Of a stretch of 64,000 nucleotides of DNA, positions 12,490 to 25,226 are shown piece after piece. Position 1 is the first letter of the stretch, and each line of letters opens with the position of its first letter. Below the pieces are notes generated by a model. The model did not search any database. It was not told the origin of the DNA and worked only from the letters and a program-made list of their open reading frames with translations. This DNA comes from Stropharia rugosoannulata (Eukaryota > Basidiomycota > Agaricomycetes > Agaricales > Strophariaceae): assembly GCA_028532985.1 (NCBI GenBank), contig JANCIK010000003.1, positions 506,001 to 570,000 of the forward strand. Direction: 5' to 3'. Both the position numbers and the translations under genes were made by a program.

Positions 12490-13030
12490 ATGTCGCATTC
12501 CCAAACCGGCCACCGCCGTACCCGGCCTTACGCCTTGTTCTGGCTTACCCTCTGGGTCGCCGACAACACCCACATGTACACATATCTTACATCAGCACTG
12601 ACCACTGTCTGCATCATCACACCTTGCCCATACCCAGCATGGCCTCCGTCTGAGCCCTTCCGCACCAGACTTTCACTCGAGTCACCAATGCAGTCACTTC
12701 TCGCTCCATTCATTTCGGTAAGTAGCAGGTTCCCGCATCACGAACAGCTGACGTGCTTGTTTGCTGCTTTTTACGCAGATCGGAACTGCGCAAAGGCTGT
12801 CCCTTGCACAAGTATCTCGTTGGCTCGTGGCCTCGCAGTCACTTCACATCCTGATTGAGGGATCATCTGCCATACGTGGGGCGCAGTGGGTCGATATAGG
12901 GCTCGTCCATCAACACACGGCCAGTTCTTACCATGAGGTATGTCCTTTTTGTATACGAGAAGGTTGGAGCTGCGCATACCTGTGGCTCTTTTCGCGCCTA
13001 TCGACTCGTCCCCGTTGATAGGTGGTCTGA
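12490..13030 (+). CDS. candidate small spliced gene, unknown product
   Basis: Possible exons are 12490-12717, 12779-12937 and 13022-13030, giving 131 residues. Both introns show consensus donors (GTAAGT, GTATGT). The first has a CTGAC branch-like site and a pyrimidine-rich tract before CGCAG. Joining exons 1 and 2 keeps the frame open in phase 0 on both sides, which is the main reason to list it. I do not recognise the protein: no clear domain, no reliable signal peptide. If the second intron is retained, the product gains a longer tail. A non-coding spliced transcript is equally possible. Confidence 0.2.
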
Positions 13031-14315
13031 TTCTGCAGGTAAATACCAAGGTGGGCTATAACGTGTATATGCAGGTCCCAACGACACCCTGGTGTCACAT
13101 ACTTACTTTCCGCAAAATAAAAACGATTCTGTCTCGATATTCCGCAGTTCGAGGCACAGCTTGTAAGAGAAGTATGCAAATGTTGTATCATAACTTCATT
13201 CATTCGCGGTATGTTTCTACCCGACTTCATTATACATATTACACCTCGCATGCTTGTTTCCGAGTTGCATGGAGGAGGTATGCTACTTGCCTTGATTTTT
13301 GCTAACATGATATGCATTCAACGGGTGTTTCCTGGCTCAGTTACAGGATATAAATAGAACGCGGGTCAAAAAACCGACGCAGACGCTCACGGAAGCATTT
13401 ATCCGATTCCAGTGGTAGGTAGACTATCATGGGCATCATCCAGAACTTTGACTCGTTCAGACCGGGCGTGGTGTGCATATCCTTCCTATAGCGGCCTCAT
13501 CCTCGTGCAGCGGGATGCGCCTAAATATTTTCCCAAAAGCTGTGCAGTTGCTGCTCTAGCCCGGCGCTAAGTATGGAGAATCTTTTATTAAACATCGATT
13601 TCATGCGCATTTCGTTGACATCGGAGCCTGGAGGGAGCATATGTCACTTAATTTCACGGACATCGACATTTTTGCCTGCCTCTTGTCCACGTATGCATGT
13701 ATGTCGGACAAAATTTGCTTGCGTGTAATACTAGTTTGTCTATGTTAAGCAATGGGCCGGATCAAGACGAAGTCAACTTTACGGCTCTCTTGCCTGACCG
13801 TAAAAGTTTTTGACTTTGCTGCATGACTCAGAAAACAGACTTCTGCGCTTCTCGAGTTCTTTTGACAGCAGCACCACACGCACCGGAAATTTGTTTCCAG
13901 ATCGCAGCGAATACTTTAACATAAGCTGGTGAACGAGACAAAAATAGCTTTGTTATGGACTTGATTCCCGGATATTATCCGACTTGGCTGATCGTGCTGT
14001 CGAGCGCAGACGTATAAATTCTGTTCGACATAGCCCGGATTAAACCGTGCCTCAGATCGATTCCTGTCCCGCTGCAGTCGCTGTGTCGCCGATGGTAAAA
14101 GCCTGGGCGTGCAGAGCATGACCTTGCCTCAGCCCGTAGAACGCAGCGGGGCCAAGCGAATAAACCACGAACGCGGTGCGGCCGACCTTGCGGTTGGCAA
14201 CGCAGAGACCAAGTACAGCGGGCGCCAGACCCCATATCTGCCCACGCCCGGCGACCAGCCTCCATGTTTCAAGGACATGACAAAGGGCGAGGGTGATTAA
14301 CGATCTGCATTAGCT

Positions 14316-14333
14316 TACTACTACTACTACTAT
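14316..14333. repeat. ACT/TAC trinucleotide microsatellite
   Basis: About five to six tandem units of an ACT-type triplet in non-coding DNA. Confidence 0.85.
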
Positions 14334-17300
14334 TGCTGCATATGGGTGATGCGCGTTGTAGCCTTGTATATCCTAGTTGTTCGCGGACGCGCGCGGCCCA
14401 TTCGGTGATTGTGGCTGAAACCGGACAAAGTGTACGGCGGGGAGGTAGCTGGAGATATCTTCGTCGCTGCGATATGTCCTGACAAGCCGACAGCGCGCGA
14501 GTTGAGGCTGCAAAAAAAAAAACACAACAGACAACAGACAAGCGCCGCTGTCCGTCACGGTGGGTTGACGTTGATCGCTTGTGCAGTGGACACATCACAG
14601 AATCTGGAGCCAAAGGGTTCCCTTGGCGCTGTACAATTAGAGCTATACTCATGTCAGTAAATACTGCATACTACATACCTGCGCGAAAAGCTAATCAAGC
14701 AGAGTCCGGGGTCTTTTACGCCAGACGTGGAGCGAGCACGCGCTGTCCGTGCCAGGATTGGCTCAATCATTGTTTTTTGAACGGCATCGTACGCGGTTGC
14801 ACAACTTCAGAAACACGTTCCCTTTGATGAACTCACGGTACAGGCGTGTATTTCACCTTTGAGAAGCCGTGTTATTGAATCGATGGGGCTATGAAAACTT
14901 TTGTTATGTTTCGTCTACCACACGATCTCTATAAATATGCGTTCACCGAATTTCTGGTCTTTGTGCCCTAGGGCCTAAGGTCCGAACAAGCCTGTATCTG
15001 CTTAAAAGACAGCTCGTGCTAGTGTTAATGACGCCGGATTAATCTTGGGTTGCAGAATAATACTTATTTGGGGATGATCATTGTAACTAGGCTGCTACCT
15101 GTCTGAACATTAATTATATGCTTTGTCATGACATGTAGAGCAGGGCCAGACGCTTAAATATGATATGTACTATCACAATAGCCATTGCGCTGATCCATAG
15201 AATCTTTACAGGAGACCCCGTACCAGTAGTACCCCGGGCGCTTAGCAGGAAGACTTATGATGAGCTGCTGTATCACAGTACGCATCTACTCTGAAATTCT
15301 TTTTAGCGCCGAGAGATTCAGGTTACTGTATCATCAGAGAATTTTTCTCTAGCCAGTCGTCAATGTACTTGTGTAAGCGCCGAGTTGTTGACAATCCACC
15401 GACACTCTCGCGTCTGGTGTTCAGTGATTCCATATATGGTCACAAGCGCCTACCTCGGCCCGTCCATCACTTTGGTGGAAGGCCCGCCGACCGTATATCC
15501 TACAAAAGGAATGCATGTCGAAGGTTACGTCCATATTTTACAGAGCGTGACATACCCATACCCATACCCCATCTGCCGATGAAATATTTTGAAAGGCCGG
15601 GATAAGGTTTACGGTACACTGCGATTGTGTGGGAAGCGCGCGCTGCTTCTGTACAGCGAGCCTCACCTCCGGATCTAGATGGCGGGTTATAGAATCAGCA
15701 AGATTCGAGGACCACTCGGCCGCATGTTAGATGCGTTCTGTACCGGGCTCACTGATATAAGTAGCACGCCTTTGTTAAGCTAGACAAAGCCCTCGCCGGA
15801 CCGAACGTTTGTCGACAAGGTTTACTTGTGTCATTTCCGGATCTCGAAGTAGAGAGATATCAGAGCTTGAACATATGCGCTGCGGAGCTGTCATGCTCTC
15901 TGCTCTTCAAGTAATATTACTATGTTAAGCATAGATACACTCGCGCACGGGTGCCCATAAGCAAGCGCATGACGCTCACCAAATCGATCACATGCGCCTG
16001 CAGGCGCTATTCTTGAGGCACGTACTGCGTCCTTTCGGAGACAGCTGCAAGTCACTGGACATCAGCGGCATGTGTAGTAAGCCGACCTGCTGGATGGCGG
16101 GCGAAGCGGACATAAGGCAGCTCAAGTCAGTGACAAATCACATCTTTTGAATCCGGAGCCTTGGGTCGGCCAGCTTTTCCTCATTTCAAGTGCCCGATCA
16201 CACGAAGTAATTTAAGCCCTCCTACTTGACTGTCACGATTGATCCAGTTGCATATCTCACGGCTTGTTTTAGAGTTCCTCATGCCAATTTTTCTAGAGAA
16301 TAAGAATAGCATCGTCAGTGCATTGCTCTCGAGTGAAAAAACGGATACTTTAAGAGCTATCCGTGACAGTATTATAGGTATGGGAGATTACAGTGACGCC
16401 ATGTCTCCAAAACGGACGACATCACAGGACGATGATAGTAGGTACAAAAGACTGTGCACATCCAACTTGAGAGAGGTGACGCAAGATACCAAAGCATAGT
16501 TGTCCTGTCTATTGATATGATTGGTCTACGGGCAGGTGATACATCCACAAGATAAAGCGCTAAGAATGTCTTGACTTCTATGCGAAGCTCGTCAGACCAC
16601 TTTCAGAAAGCAGAGTGGTTTCTAGAAGACTAGCTGTAAGTAATAACTCAGAATGAAGGTGGCCTTTACGTCTGTAGTAGCATGACCTGGAAAACACGGC
16701 GCCTTTTGCAAAGGAGCCGACAGAAGGTAGCCGAGAACGATAAAAATAAAAACGTGGGCCTGTCAATGGACTCACGTCGACTGTTGGGAGACGTTGCGTG
16801 CAGCGACTTGGCGTCGTACTTCGGCGACATGCCTTTCTGAAAAGTAACAAGAACATGGAAGGCTAGCTACGTATTTCTGCTCAGTAAAAGGCAGCTGAAG
16901 GAGTCCGATAAGAGCGCCACATAAAAAACTAGCGTAAATGTTTCATATTCCTTCGTGTAGTACAGGACGTGGCAGAAATGTTGCCTGCTAATGAAAAGGT
17001 CAGGTGTAGAGGTTTCTCATTGAGAGAACGACCTAAAGGGCATCACTTAGAGGGCGGACTGAACGGCAGAAAGGTTCAATCGTTGTAGCCGGTACTGCCA
17101 TTGTCAACGACCGCATGCCTTCCTGAACGTGGACTGTTCCTTTGAGAACGTTCGTTCTCCTTCGGGGACAATCTAGTGAAGCCAGATGAGAACCTGCGGT
17201 CAGACAATTTGCCGAATCAAGAGGGTGAAGTAAACGGAGATACGGAGTCCAGCCGATAGCGAGCAAAAAGGAAAAAAGGGAGACACGTCGAGAGTAAAAG

Positions 17301-19682
17301 AGTCAGGCCTAGGGAAGTGACATAGTCCCAAAACAAAACGGTAGACGGTTTTGAACAAACGATGCCACGAGAACACCACAAATGATGAGCCAGATACTTG
17401 GAAGTTACTCCTTCCGTTTTTGCACGAGTGACCAGATGAATAAATACTCTAGGGCCAAGCGGCGTTCCTAGGGAACCTATATCAGTTAACTGCGGAGTGA
17501 GCGAGTTAGCTTGGGTAAGAGGATGTACAAATTACTCGGAGTCAATAGGAACAGATAACCTGGATTGGACAGACGATTGACAAGAGTTGGGCATGGTGAA
17601 TCGATATACCCAGGAGGCGATTTGTTCCCTATCATGTCGGCGAAAATCAGCTCATGTAATATGTGAAAAATGACCGCCCACATATAGCACGAAGATCTAC
17701 CAAGCTTGCGAATAGTAGCATAAGTCTTGGGGACGAGCCCCAACGACCGAACAAGTGCGCTCACCCTTGCAACGATTGCCGCTTTAAACCACACCGAGTG
17801 TGATTGGCGTACTTCCATCACAGAGATTTCTCCGAGGTTTTGGAGAATTCCACTGCGTGAGTGTATGTTAATTCACGTCGGATAGAAGAGCAAGCGCGCT
17901 CGGAGAAAAGACTTTGACAATTGTTTTCCCAAGATGTGCGCATAGCTTTATGGTATGAGATAGAATTCTTATCCTGGAGCAATCACTCAAAAAACAGGGT
18001 GTATCCGCGATGGTTATCCCTATGGGTGAGAATGGATGAGAGTCTAGATATAACTTGGCAATACGGACTGACATTAGAAGTCGGAACAGTTTCAAAGAGT
18101 ATTGTCCGCCGCCCGTTGGCCATACACTCATCACTATCAAAACATCAGTTTACAGACGATATATGCAGATCAGATATGCGCAGATTGTCTGTAGAGTTAG
18201 CCTTGTTGAAATCAACGGGACACGAACGCGCATATAATCGAATCGAATGCAGAAGTTTCTTGGAAAGCCCTTGGAAGACTCGGGGGAATCATGGTTTTGA
18301 CGCAAACGATGGCGCCTTATCGGACACTCGAACAGAAGAACGAGAATAACGGTTTCTCCATGCGAAAGTAGATTGGTATTGGAGCTTGTTTCAACAGGTT
18401 TCAACCTAACAGCGGCTGGCTATCCTTGCACGTTCCCAGACCCATTTAGCAACAGTATTCCATAAAACTCCACGACTCACTCATAACCATCACCCTCATC
18501 TAATTCTGGAAAGTAACGCTCAAGGGAGATTTGGTGCAGTCCACATGGAGGCGGGATCAAATCTGACAAGGGTTCGGGGCCTAGTGAGTATGAGTCCTAT
18601 CGTTGGTAACAGTCACCATATTTGTACTCTAAATTGAACCGACTGAACGATGTGGAAGATGGCAGAAAGCCTGTTAGCATTAAGCAGGCATTCGCACTGA
18701 AGAACATCAAAGTGTGAGACGATGAGCAACCATCGAACGTCAACGGCTGTAGCAGAGTAACCAGGTTGGCGCCCGCTATAATGTCTGGCGGAATGCCACG
18801 AGAGATAAGCGAATCAAAAGCGAATCAGGCACTCACTACTCTGAGAGTCTTACCACACGTGGCGTTTCCATTATTAACTCGAACATTTCCCAAGTCGCCT
18901 CGCTGGTATAAAGTGTGCTCAGCAATTCAAGTTGATATCCCATTCATTCCGGTATGTGTTTCGCTCTGTTTCGCTCCCTTTACGTGTGCTTGAGTTTCTC
19001 GCGGTACCTGTTGCGTTGACCACGAATTTTGATCTTCCCCAGCGAAATCAATATCAAAAAGATAACCATGTTCGCCGACCGAACCATTAATCATGAAATA
19101 TGGGAGACTTCTTCCTAGTATATGCTGATATTGATTAACTATAGGGTGATTTGACAAATTTGGTGTGTGTGTGCTTACGCCTACCTTCTTCCTTTAGCTT
19201 GTCCTACCCGCCACGCATGGCAAGTTTATGCTTAAAAAGCCACGAGCCCGGAATTCATAGTCTTTTGTCTCTCACGGGCTTCTGCCTTTCCATTCTTTAC
19301 CAAATTGGTTTTGTTGACATCAGAGCATTGGAAGTTCTGGCGAGCGTCACTTCCTCACGATTCCTGGTAAGTATCAGAATCATGTAGGCTGTTTCATGTC
19401 GTTGGCCGAGTAATATTGCTCACAGGCTATCCAGTGACGAGAAGGCGCCGCGTCTAATCATGTCTATGTTACTAGCTATACATAAGGGTCCAGGCATATA
19501 GAAGGTATTTACCAGCTAGAAAATCAGATTTCTAATCATTAATTGTCGACTTATCTGCTTGCAGCCTACGAAGACCTATCGTCATTCCCACCTCGAGGCG
19601 CCACCTTACTAAAGCAATATATAAGAAACCGCTGCCGCAATAATCACGTATACATCTCACAGCCTACACGGATTTTTCAAAA

Positions 19683-21362
19683 ATGACACAGCACGCAATT
19701 ACCTCGATAGAACAACTCCCATACGAACTTCTCTCTCATATATTCGACCACCCGAATGTTCCCAATGAAAGCCTCTATAAACTGTCCCTTACCTCCAAAA
19801 GGTGGCACTATTTCTCGCTCGCCATCCTTCTCGCGCGTTTCGGTATTCACGATCCTACACGATATACGGAAATCATATTTGAAGATGATTCACAAGCCAC
19901 GGTTTATGCCGTTTCCGCACTGAGGGTAGCACTTTTCGTTCCCTCCATCAAACAGCTCGTATGTCGATTCAAACTCACGCCTGACACCACGGAGTATCAC
20001 ACGGTTGTTCAACACATGCGACGTGTCTATGATCTGGTTTCTTCCCTGGAAATAGTTGAGAATGTCAAGTTCATTATAGGAAATGACTACTGTGGATGTT
20101 GCTCGGATTCTATAACTGGAAATGCGCTGGATAGCGCATTGATGGAATGGTCCACAGAATTGGGACGTACATGGAGCAAGATCGTAGAGAAACAATGCAC
20201 ATCGCTGGTCGTAGCCGGAGGACGCTACATGGGACATACCTACTCATTCAGAGTGGGTGATATGCCGGATAAAACAGGTCCATTTTCAGGAATTCGAAAT
20301 ATTTTATCGAGAAAGCAATCCAACGCAGTTCTAAGACCGGAGGAAGAAACCGTTGATATTTTACGAGGGAGAGATTGGTGCTTCGAACGTGCTGCAGGAA
20401 CCGGAAAAGCGATCATCTTGACGCCTCTCAGCCCAGCCGCGCAAGAGCATGCTATACTTCGCTCTTTGACCATAACGTCCACCATCATGGTTGTTCCTCC
20501 CGTCTTACATTGGGTCGTTTCTGCGTTGCGGTTACCCTCGATGGAAAAATTGCACATAAAGAATATCTCGGTCCATCGGAAATGCTGGCATGCGGTGTTC
20601 TCTGTAATCGCTAAACATGCTTCCCATCTGACTGAAATCCGCCTTTCTTGTATCCGCCAAATTCTACCGGTTGATCTTCTCGACTTCCTTGCACAGTTAC
20701 CGAAATTGGAGACGCTGCATCTTGGACGCAGCGTTGATTACTTGGACACCTTTGACACGGGCGCATTCCCCGACTTCCCGAGCTTGGAAAGATTGCATGC
20801 GCCTGCACCATGGGTGTTCAAATTACTATCATCTCAGAGGAGAGGCCTGCGCAAGCTTCGCTTTCTTTCAATTGTATATAACATGAGGAACGATGGTTTA
20901 TCCCACTGGCTGCGGTGGTCCTCCTTGCCATCAATTCCGGTCTTACTCGAGGAACAGAAACGATCGCCAACAATTGTTCTCAGAGTCCATCTAGGCACCA
21001 GTCCTGGCTGGAAAATGCTCGAGGATATATCAGAGTCTAACCCGGAAAGTCAGGCGTCATCGGAACTGGGAAACGTTATGGGACTTACACTTGTCTTTGA
21101 TGAAGACCTTGATAAAGACGACATTCCACTCTCTGAGGTCCTCCCCAGATGGCTGGCAATATTCTTCAACCTTCGAAATTTGACAATCAAGACGCGGTAT
21201 CTATCCAGCTCGGCCAGCCGCATTCAGAACAAAGCAGCTATAAGCCTTATTACGGGGATCCTCAAAGAAGGTGGATTGGCAGAGATATCAAGTGTTGAAG
21301 TCGACGATGTCGTAGTCACTTCAAGTGGTGTCATCGTTGATGAGGGCACAACTGATGAATAA
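19683..21362 (+). CDS. F-box protein
   Basis: Intronless gene of 559 residues. An F-box occupies about residues 8-55 (IEQLPYELLSHIF, then the LSLTSKRW core), the segment that docks on Skp1 in SCF ubiquitin ligases. The remainder should select the substrate; its spaced hydrophobic segments suggest degenerate leucine-rich repeats, but I cannot define them. Large, lineage-specific families of such genes are typical of Agaricomycetes, so the substrate cannot be guessed. A TATA-like TATATAAG at about 19615-19622 lies some 60 bp before the ATG. The start is the first ATG in frame. The C-terminus is acidic. The gene stands at the edge of the gene-poor block. Confidence 0.85.
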   Translation: MTQHAITSIEQLPYELLSHIFDHPNVPNESLYKLSLTSKRWHYFSLAILLARFGIHDPTRYTEIIFEDDSQATVYAVSALRVALFVPSIKQLVCRFKLTPDTTEYHTVVQHMRRVYDLVSSLEIVENVKFIIGNDYCGCCSDSITGNALDSALMEWSTELGRTWSKIVEKQCTSLVVAGGRYMGHTYSFRVGDMPDKTGPFSGIRNILSRKQSNAVLRPEEETVDILRGRDWCFERAAGTGKAIILTPLSPAAQEHAILRSLTITSTIMVVPPVLHWVVSALRLPSMEKLHIKNISVHRKCWHAVFSVIAKHASHLTEIRLSCIRQILPVDLLDFLAQLPKLETLHLGRSVDYLDTFDTGAFPDFPSLERLHAPAPWVFKLLSSQRRGLRKLRFLSIVYNMRNDGLSHWLRWSSLPSIPVLLEEQKRSPTIVLRVHLGTSPGWKMLEDISESNPESQASSELGNVMGLTLVFDEDLDKDDIPLSEVLPRWLAIFFNLRNLTIKTRYLSSSASRIQNKAAISLITGILKEGGLAEISSVEVDDVVVTSSGVIVDEGTTDE

Positions 21363-22388
21363 ACGGCTGCTGCGCGAGTGCAACCGTCTTCTCCATTGCT
21401 ACTTTAGCGAACCTTTTCTATTCAATGAACGCAAAACAGATGGCAGTCAATGACCCAGCCCAGATCTTGCGAGTCCCGGTTATGTAGATATTCCTTGATA
21501 GTGTCGCTGGAATGTCAGGGTCCACGGAGCTGTCTTCGGATGCTTAGGTATGCTTAATTCATCACCCACTTCTTTAGACTTTGCTTATGTTCTTAAATTA
21601 ATTAAACGACCTATTATTGTGGCCTTCAGGAATAGTCATTGCTTAGAATAGCTCTAGTCTCTAGAAGCTACGCAACGCCAACCTGTATGCAGTAACCTCT
21701 GGTGACTCTGCGCATATCAATTGTTTAACTTTAAGTAAACGTTTACATACATGAGATACTTGTCTTGCGCCACCTTGCGGCCAAAGCTAGTAGGGCGGTC
21801 GTTCCGGACCAAGGGCCAGACACTATCGTTTCACACCTTCTCCTCAATCACAGCTTGTCTGAAACGACACATGCATGTTGCATGTTGGAGAAAGTCAAGA
21901 GACCTGGGCATGAAGGACGTGCTGAAGATGACTGTCAAGAAGGGAGGAACACACGTGGATACACAAACGAATGTTAGTTTCCTCCAAAAATAGGCATCTC
22001 AAAATAAATTTGCACTTGTCCAAAATTGTCTGACGCCTGACAAGAAGGGCACCTTGTAAGTAAGTATTGTCGGCAGGAACATTCAAAAGTGTCGAACAGA
22101 ACGCCGAGGAAGAGGGAGGGATCGCAGAAGATGATGGCGGTGCGTAGACATCTTGTGGATGAGTCGGGGATGGAACGCCGGCAAGTCTGGAGAATGGTCT
22201 ATGTAAGCGGACTTTGAGATCATGTTGTTGGTGATGATGCGAAGAAGAAATGTCATCTGTTTTCTTGTGCCGCCAACGCCGCTCTTTTCTTTGTACCTCA
22301 TCCTTTTTTCCGACCACCACCTGGCATCAAGGCTGCTCTTCACCCCCCAGCCTTGCTGATCCCTAGTTCGCGACCTTGTACATTCACC
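21363..22388. other. intergenic
   Basis: No gene recognised. It holds the 3' flank of the F-box gene and the promoter of the chitin deacetylase gene. Short frames on both strands show no motif. Confidence 0.6.
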
Positions 22389-24469
22389 ATGTTGGTCCTA
22401 CCCCTAGTAACAGCATTGTTCCCCCTCCTGGCATTGGCTCAAGACGGTGGAATCAGCGGTCCAACCAGTAGTGCCGAAGCAGCTGGATATTCGTGCGATC
22501 CTACAAAGTGCCAGCTCCCCAACTGCAATTGTGCTAGCACTTCACCCCCAGGTGGCCTCAAGCCCGTAAGTAATTTCTCCCAGACTCTCCAGCCCAATGG
22601 AGTCTCCCAGAACGTTCCTGCTCTTATGCTAATTCCATCGTATTATAGTCAGAGGTTCCCCAGTTCATCGTCTTCACTGCCGATGATGCCGTTCAGTCTT
22701 ACACACTCGATTCCATTAACCAGTTCCTTGCCCAACGCAAAAATCCCAATGGATGCCCAATCAAGATGACATACTTCACTTCACTCAACTTCACTAATTA
22801 TACTCTAGTTACTGGTATGTCAATACTCGAATACCTTCATATAGAGTTCTAAGGACAAATATTTTACCCCCTATGTAGATTGGTATGTTGCAGGAAACGA
22901 AATTGCTGATCATACGTGAGTCAGGGTCAAGTTAACCGTCAACAATGTATTCGCTGACCTCGTATCTAGTATGACCCATGTCGGCACTCCTCCTGCTGAT
23001 GAGATTAACGGAAATCTCATCGCTTTGAATGCACTGGCTGGTATCCCGTTATCCAGTATTCAGGGTTTCCGCGCGCCTTTCCTCAACTACTCTGTCGATA
23101 CTTTCCAACTCTTGGCTGATGCCCAATTCACTTATGATTCAAGCGCAGCTGCATCTATTCCTGTTACCGACCCTGGCACTGATGCGTACTGGCCATATAC
23201 CTTGGACAACGGGCTAGCAAATAACTGCCTTTCTGTCCCCGGTACCTGCAAAGGCCAGCCTAAATTGCCTGGATTCTGGGAAATTCCTATGTATGCTTTC
23301 TTCGACAACCGTGGTGTTGCAGGACCCCATCTTATGGACCCTTGGCTGTAAGTTATGCAGTTGTCTCTTTTTATTATTATCATTATTGCACATAACTGAC
23401 CTTTACTTAGCGATGCTGCTAATGGAGCTTCCTCCGTCAATGACAGCGCAACGTTGGCGTACATGCAAAGCACCTTCACTGACCATTACAATGGAAATCG
23501 TCAGCCTATTGGTCTATACACCCACCCTATTCATTTATCAGTGAGTGAATTCCGTTCTGGCACGCGATATTCCCTCTTACGCACCCGCCCTCTTAAAGAC
23601 CACCTATCCAGGAGTTAACCCGCCTATGTCGACTATCAACATGATCAACGCTTTCTTGGACTGGGCGCAAGAGCAACAGAATGGTAAGTCTCCACTTCGA
23701 TCGGCTGTATACTCTGAGCTTACCGTTAATAGTTTGGATTGTTTCCAACGAGCAGCTTCTGGATTGGGTCCGCCACCCGGTCCCCGTCTCTCAGCTGAGC
23801 TCCGTCGAATCTCTTAAGTGCACCACGCCCCAGGTTGATGCTTCGGAGAAAATTTGCAACGGTATTCCTCAAAACGAGGCTGGCTTACTTTCGCACTGCG
23901 CTTTCTCAGACTTCCCATTCTACACTTGCGTATGTGCTATCAACTTATTTATGCAACTATTTTATATTAATTCCTGTTGCAGTATGGGTGCCCATCTGTT
24001 GAGCCTTCGCCTGGCAACCCCAACCCTCCTCAAGATACATCCGCGGGTCAAGCTCGCTTCAGACGTCAGTTCTGACAGTTATACTACCCAAGAAGTATTT
24101 GCTAAATTTATTTCTTGCATTACATAGTCCCTGCCAACTGCTCTACGCCGTTCTGGGACCCCATTGCAGGAAAGTGCCTCTGCAACCAAGGCTCCTGCGC
24201 GTTCACTGATAACTCGAGGACTATTGGGGTACGTCCTTGCGATTACAATGTTGAATCAGCACCAGTGTTGATGTTTATGTCTCTAGCCCAACGGCGCCAA
24301 CTTGACTGGTGGAGGAACTGGCGCTTCGTTCACATCGGCTTCCGCCGGTCCTTCGTTCGTGCCTTTCAACGCCGCGCCCTCCTTACTTTCATCCGGCGCA
24401 TGGTCTGCCATCACCCTCGGCCTTCTTGGAGCTCTCGCGGGCAGTCTGGGAATTTTTGCCCGTCTGTAA
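22389..24469 (+). CDS. chitin deacetylase (CE4 family), GPI-anchored type
   Basis: Removes acetyl groups from chitin to give chitosan at the cell surface. Ten exons: 22389-22565, 22649-22814, 22879-22915, 22970-23347, 23411-23540, 23599-23683, 23733-23929, 23983-24064, 24128-24228, 24287-24469; phases agree throughout and give 511 residues. A signal peptide fills about residues 1-18. The NodB-type domain shows TADDAV (D71, D72: catalytic base and metal ligand), the metal-binding HTMTH (H126, H130), RAPF, and a late THPIHL with the catalytic His. A cysteine-rich segment with CLCNQGSC follows, then a Ser/Gly-rich stretch and a hydrophobic tail ending the protein, typical of GPI attachment. The first motif reads TADDA where bacterial relatives have TFDDG; the two aspartates are kept, so activity is expected. 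The start ATG at 22389 sits directly before the signal peptide. Confidence 0.93.
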
Positions 24470-25226
24470 GCGCAACGATACATTGGCGCTGGGTTTCGGT
24501 TTGTCGTTCACGATATCCTGATGAGTCATTTTTCTGTCTTTCTTGAGTTTGGTACGGATGCATCGCGTCGAACCTGGTTGTTATGAGTAACGAGCATCAT
24601 ATTATGCTTTCACTTTGGGCCTTCTTTTTATTTGGATAATTCTTGCTTTTTCTGTTTTCTTTGACCCTCTTTGTTTTGAACTTGGACATATTAATACGCT
24701 ATTTTATGACACTAACAAATATGATATAATCTCCGGCTCACCAGCACTCACATTCTTTGCATCGTTATCAGTTCATACTTGCCTTCTCGCCTTTGAACAT
24801 TGTTTTAGCACATGGATAATAATCATGGCGTTTGGAAGGTTTCATATATATTCCTTGCTCTGCGGAGAGAGGCTTCGAACAAAGTGTCAACTGAACTTCT
24901 GAATCCGATAGGAATGGAAGATGAAGCATTCACTCGTCAGCACTTACGTATTTGCAAGCTTGGGAGGACCGAAGGTTTATTCAAGGCTTATTATGCAATT
25001 ATTACGCCCATTTAACCCGGATTCACAAACTAAAGAACGAGACTTGAGCTGCGTGACACTGTAGCATCACGGGGTAACTCACATGCTCTGCGACGCGCGC
25101 CGTCACGCACCGATTGTTTGATGCTAAATTCCAAAGCACTTCAGTGAAGGCTTGAACTCACCAAAGAGTACCGCAATCGTGTACATACAAAGCTGCATAG
25201 TTTTATCGCGAGATCACCCATGTACC
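24470..25226. other. intergenic
   Basis: The 3' flank of the chitin deacetylase gene and the promoter of the BRCA2-like gene. It is AT-rich and I see no gene or repeat. Confidence 0.6.

Larger units (their letters stand above)
10536..19682. other. 9.1-kb gene-poor block
   Basis: Between the zinc-finger gene and the F-box gene I find no recognisable protein. The first kilobase (10.6-11.7 kb) is pyrimidine-rich on the plus strand and is upstream DNA of the zinc-finger gene. Two short spliced-looking frames (12490-13030 and about 18781-19434) have good splice signals but unknown products. Microsatellites lie at 14316-14333 (ACT-type) and about 15550-15570 (CATACC x3). TATA-like motifs at about 12103, 13349 and 14931 have no gene behind them that I can name. 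Confidence 0.6.

Noticed and set aside
18781..19434. Second spliced-looking frame in the desert, about 138 residues
   Set aside because: It needs a long 193-nt intron (18952-19144) and has no recognisable product; weaker than the 12.5-kb candidate.
1563..19682. Mating pheromone precursors or homeodomain mating-type genes
   Set aside because: I looked for short frames ending in a CaaX box and for homeodomain motifs; none found.
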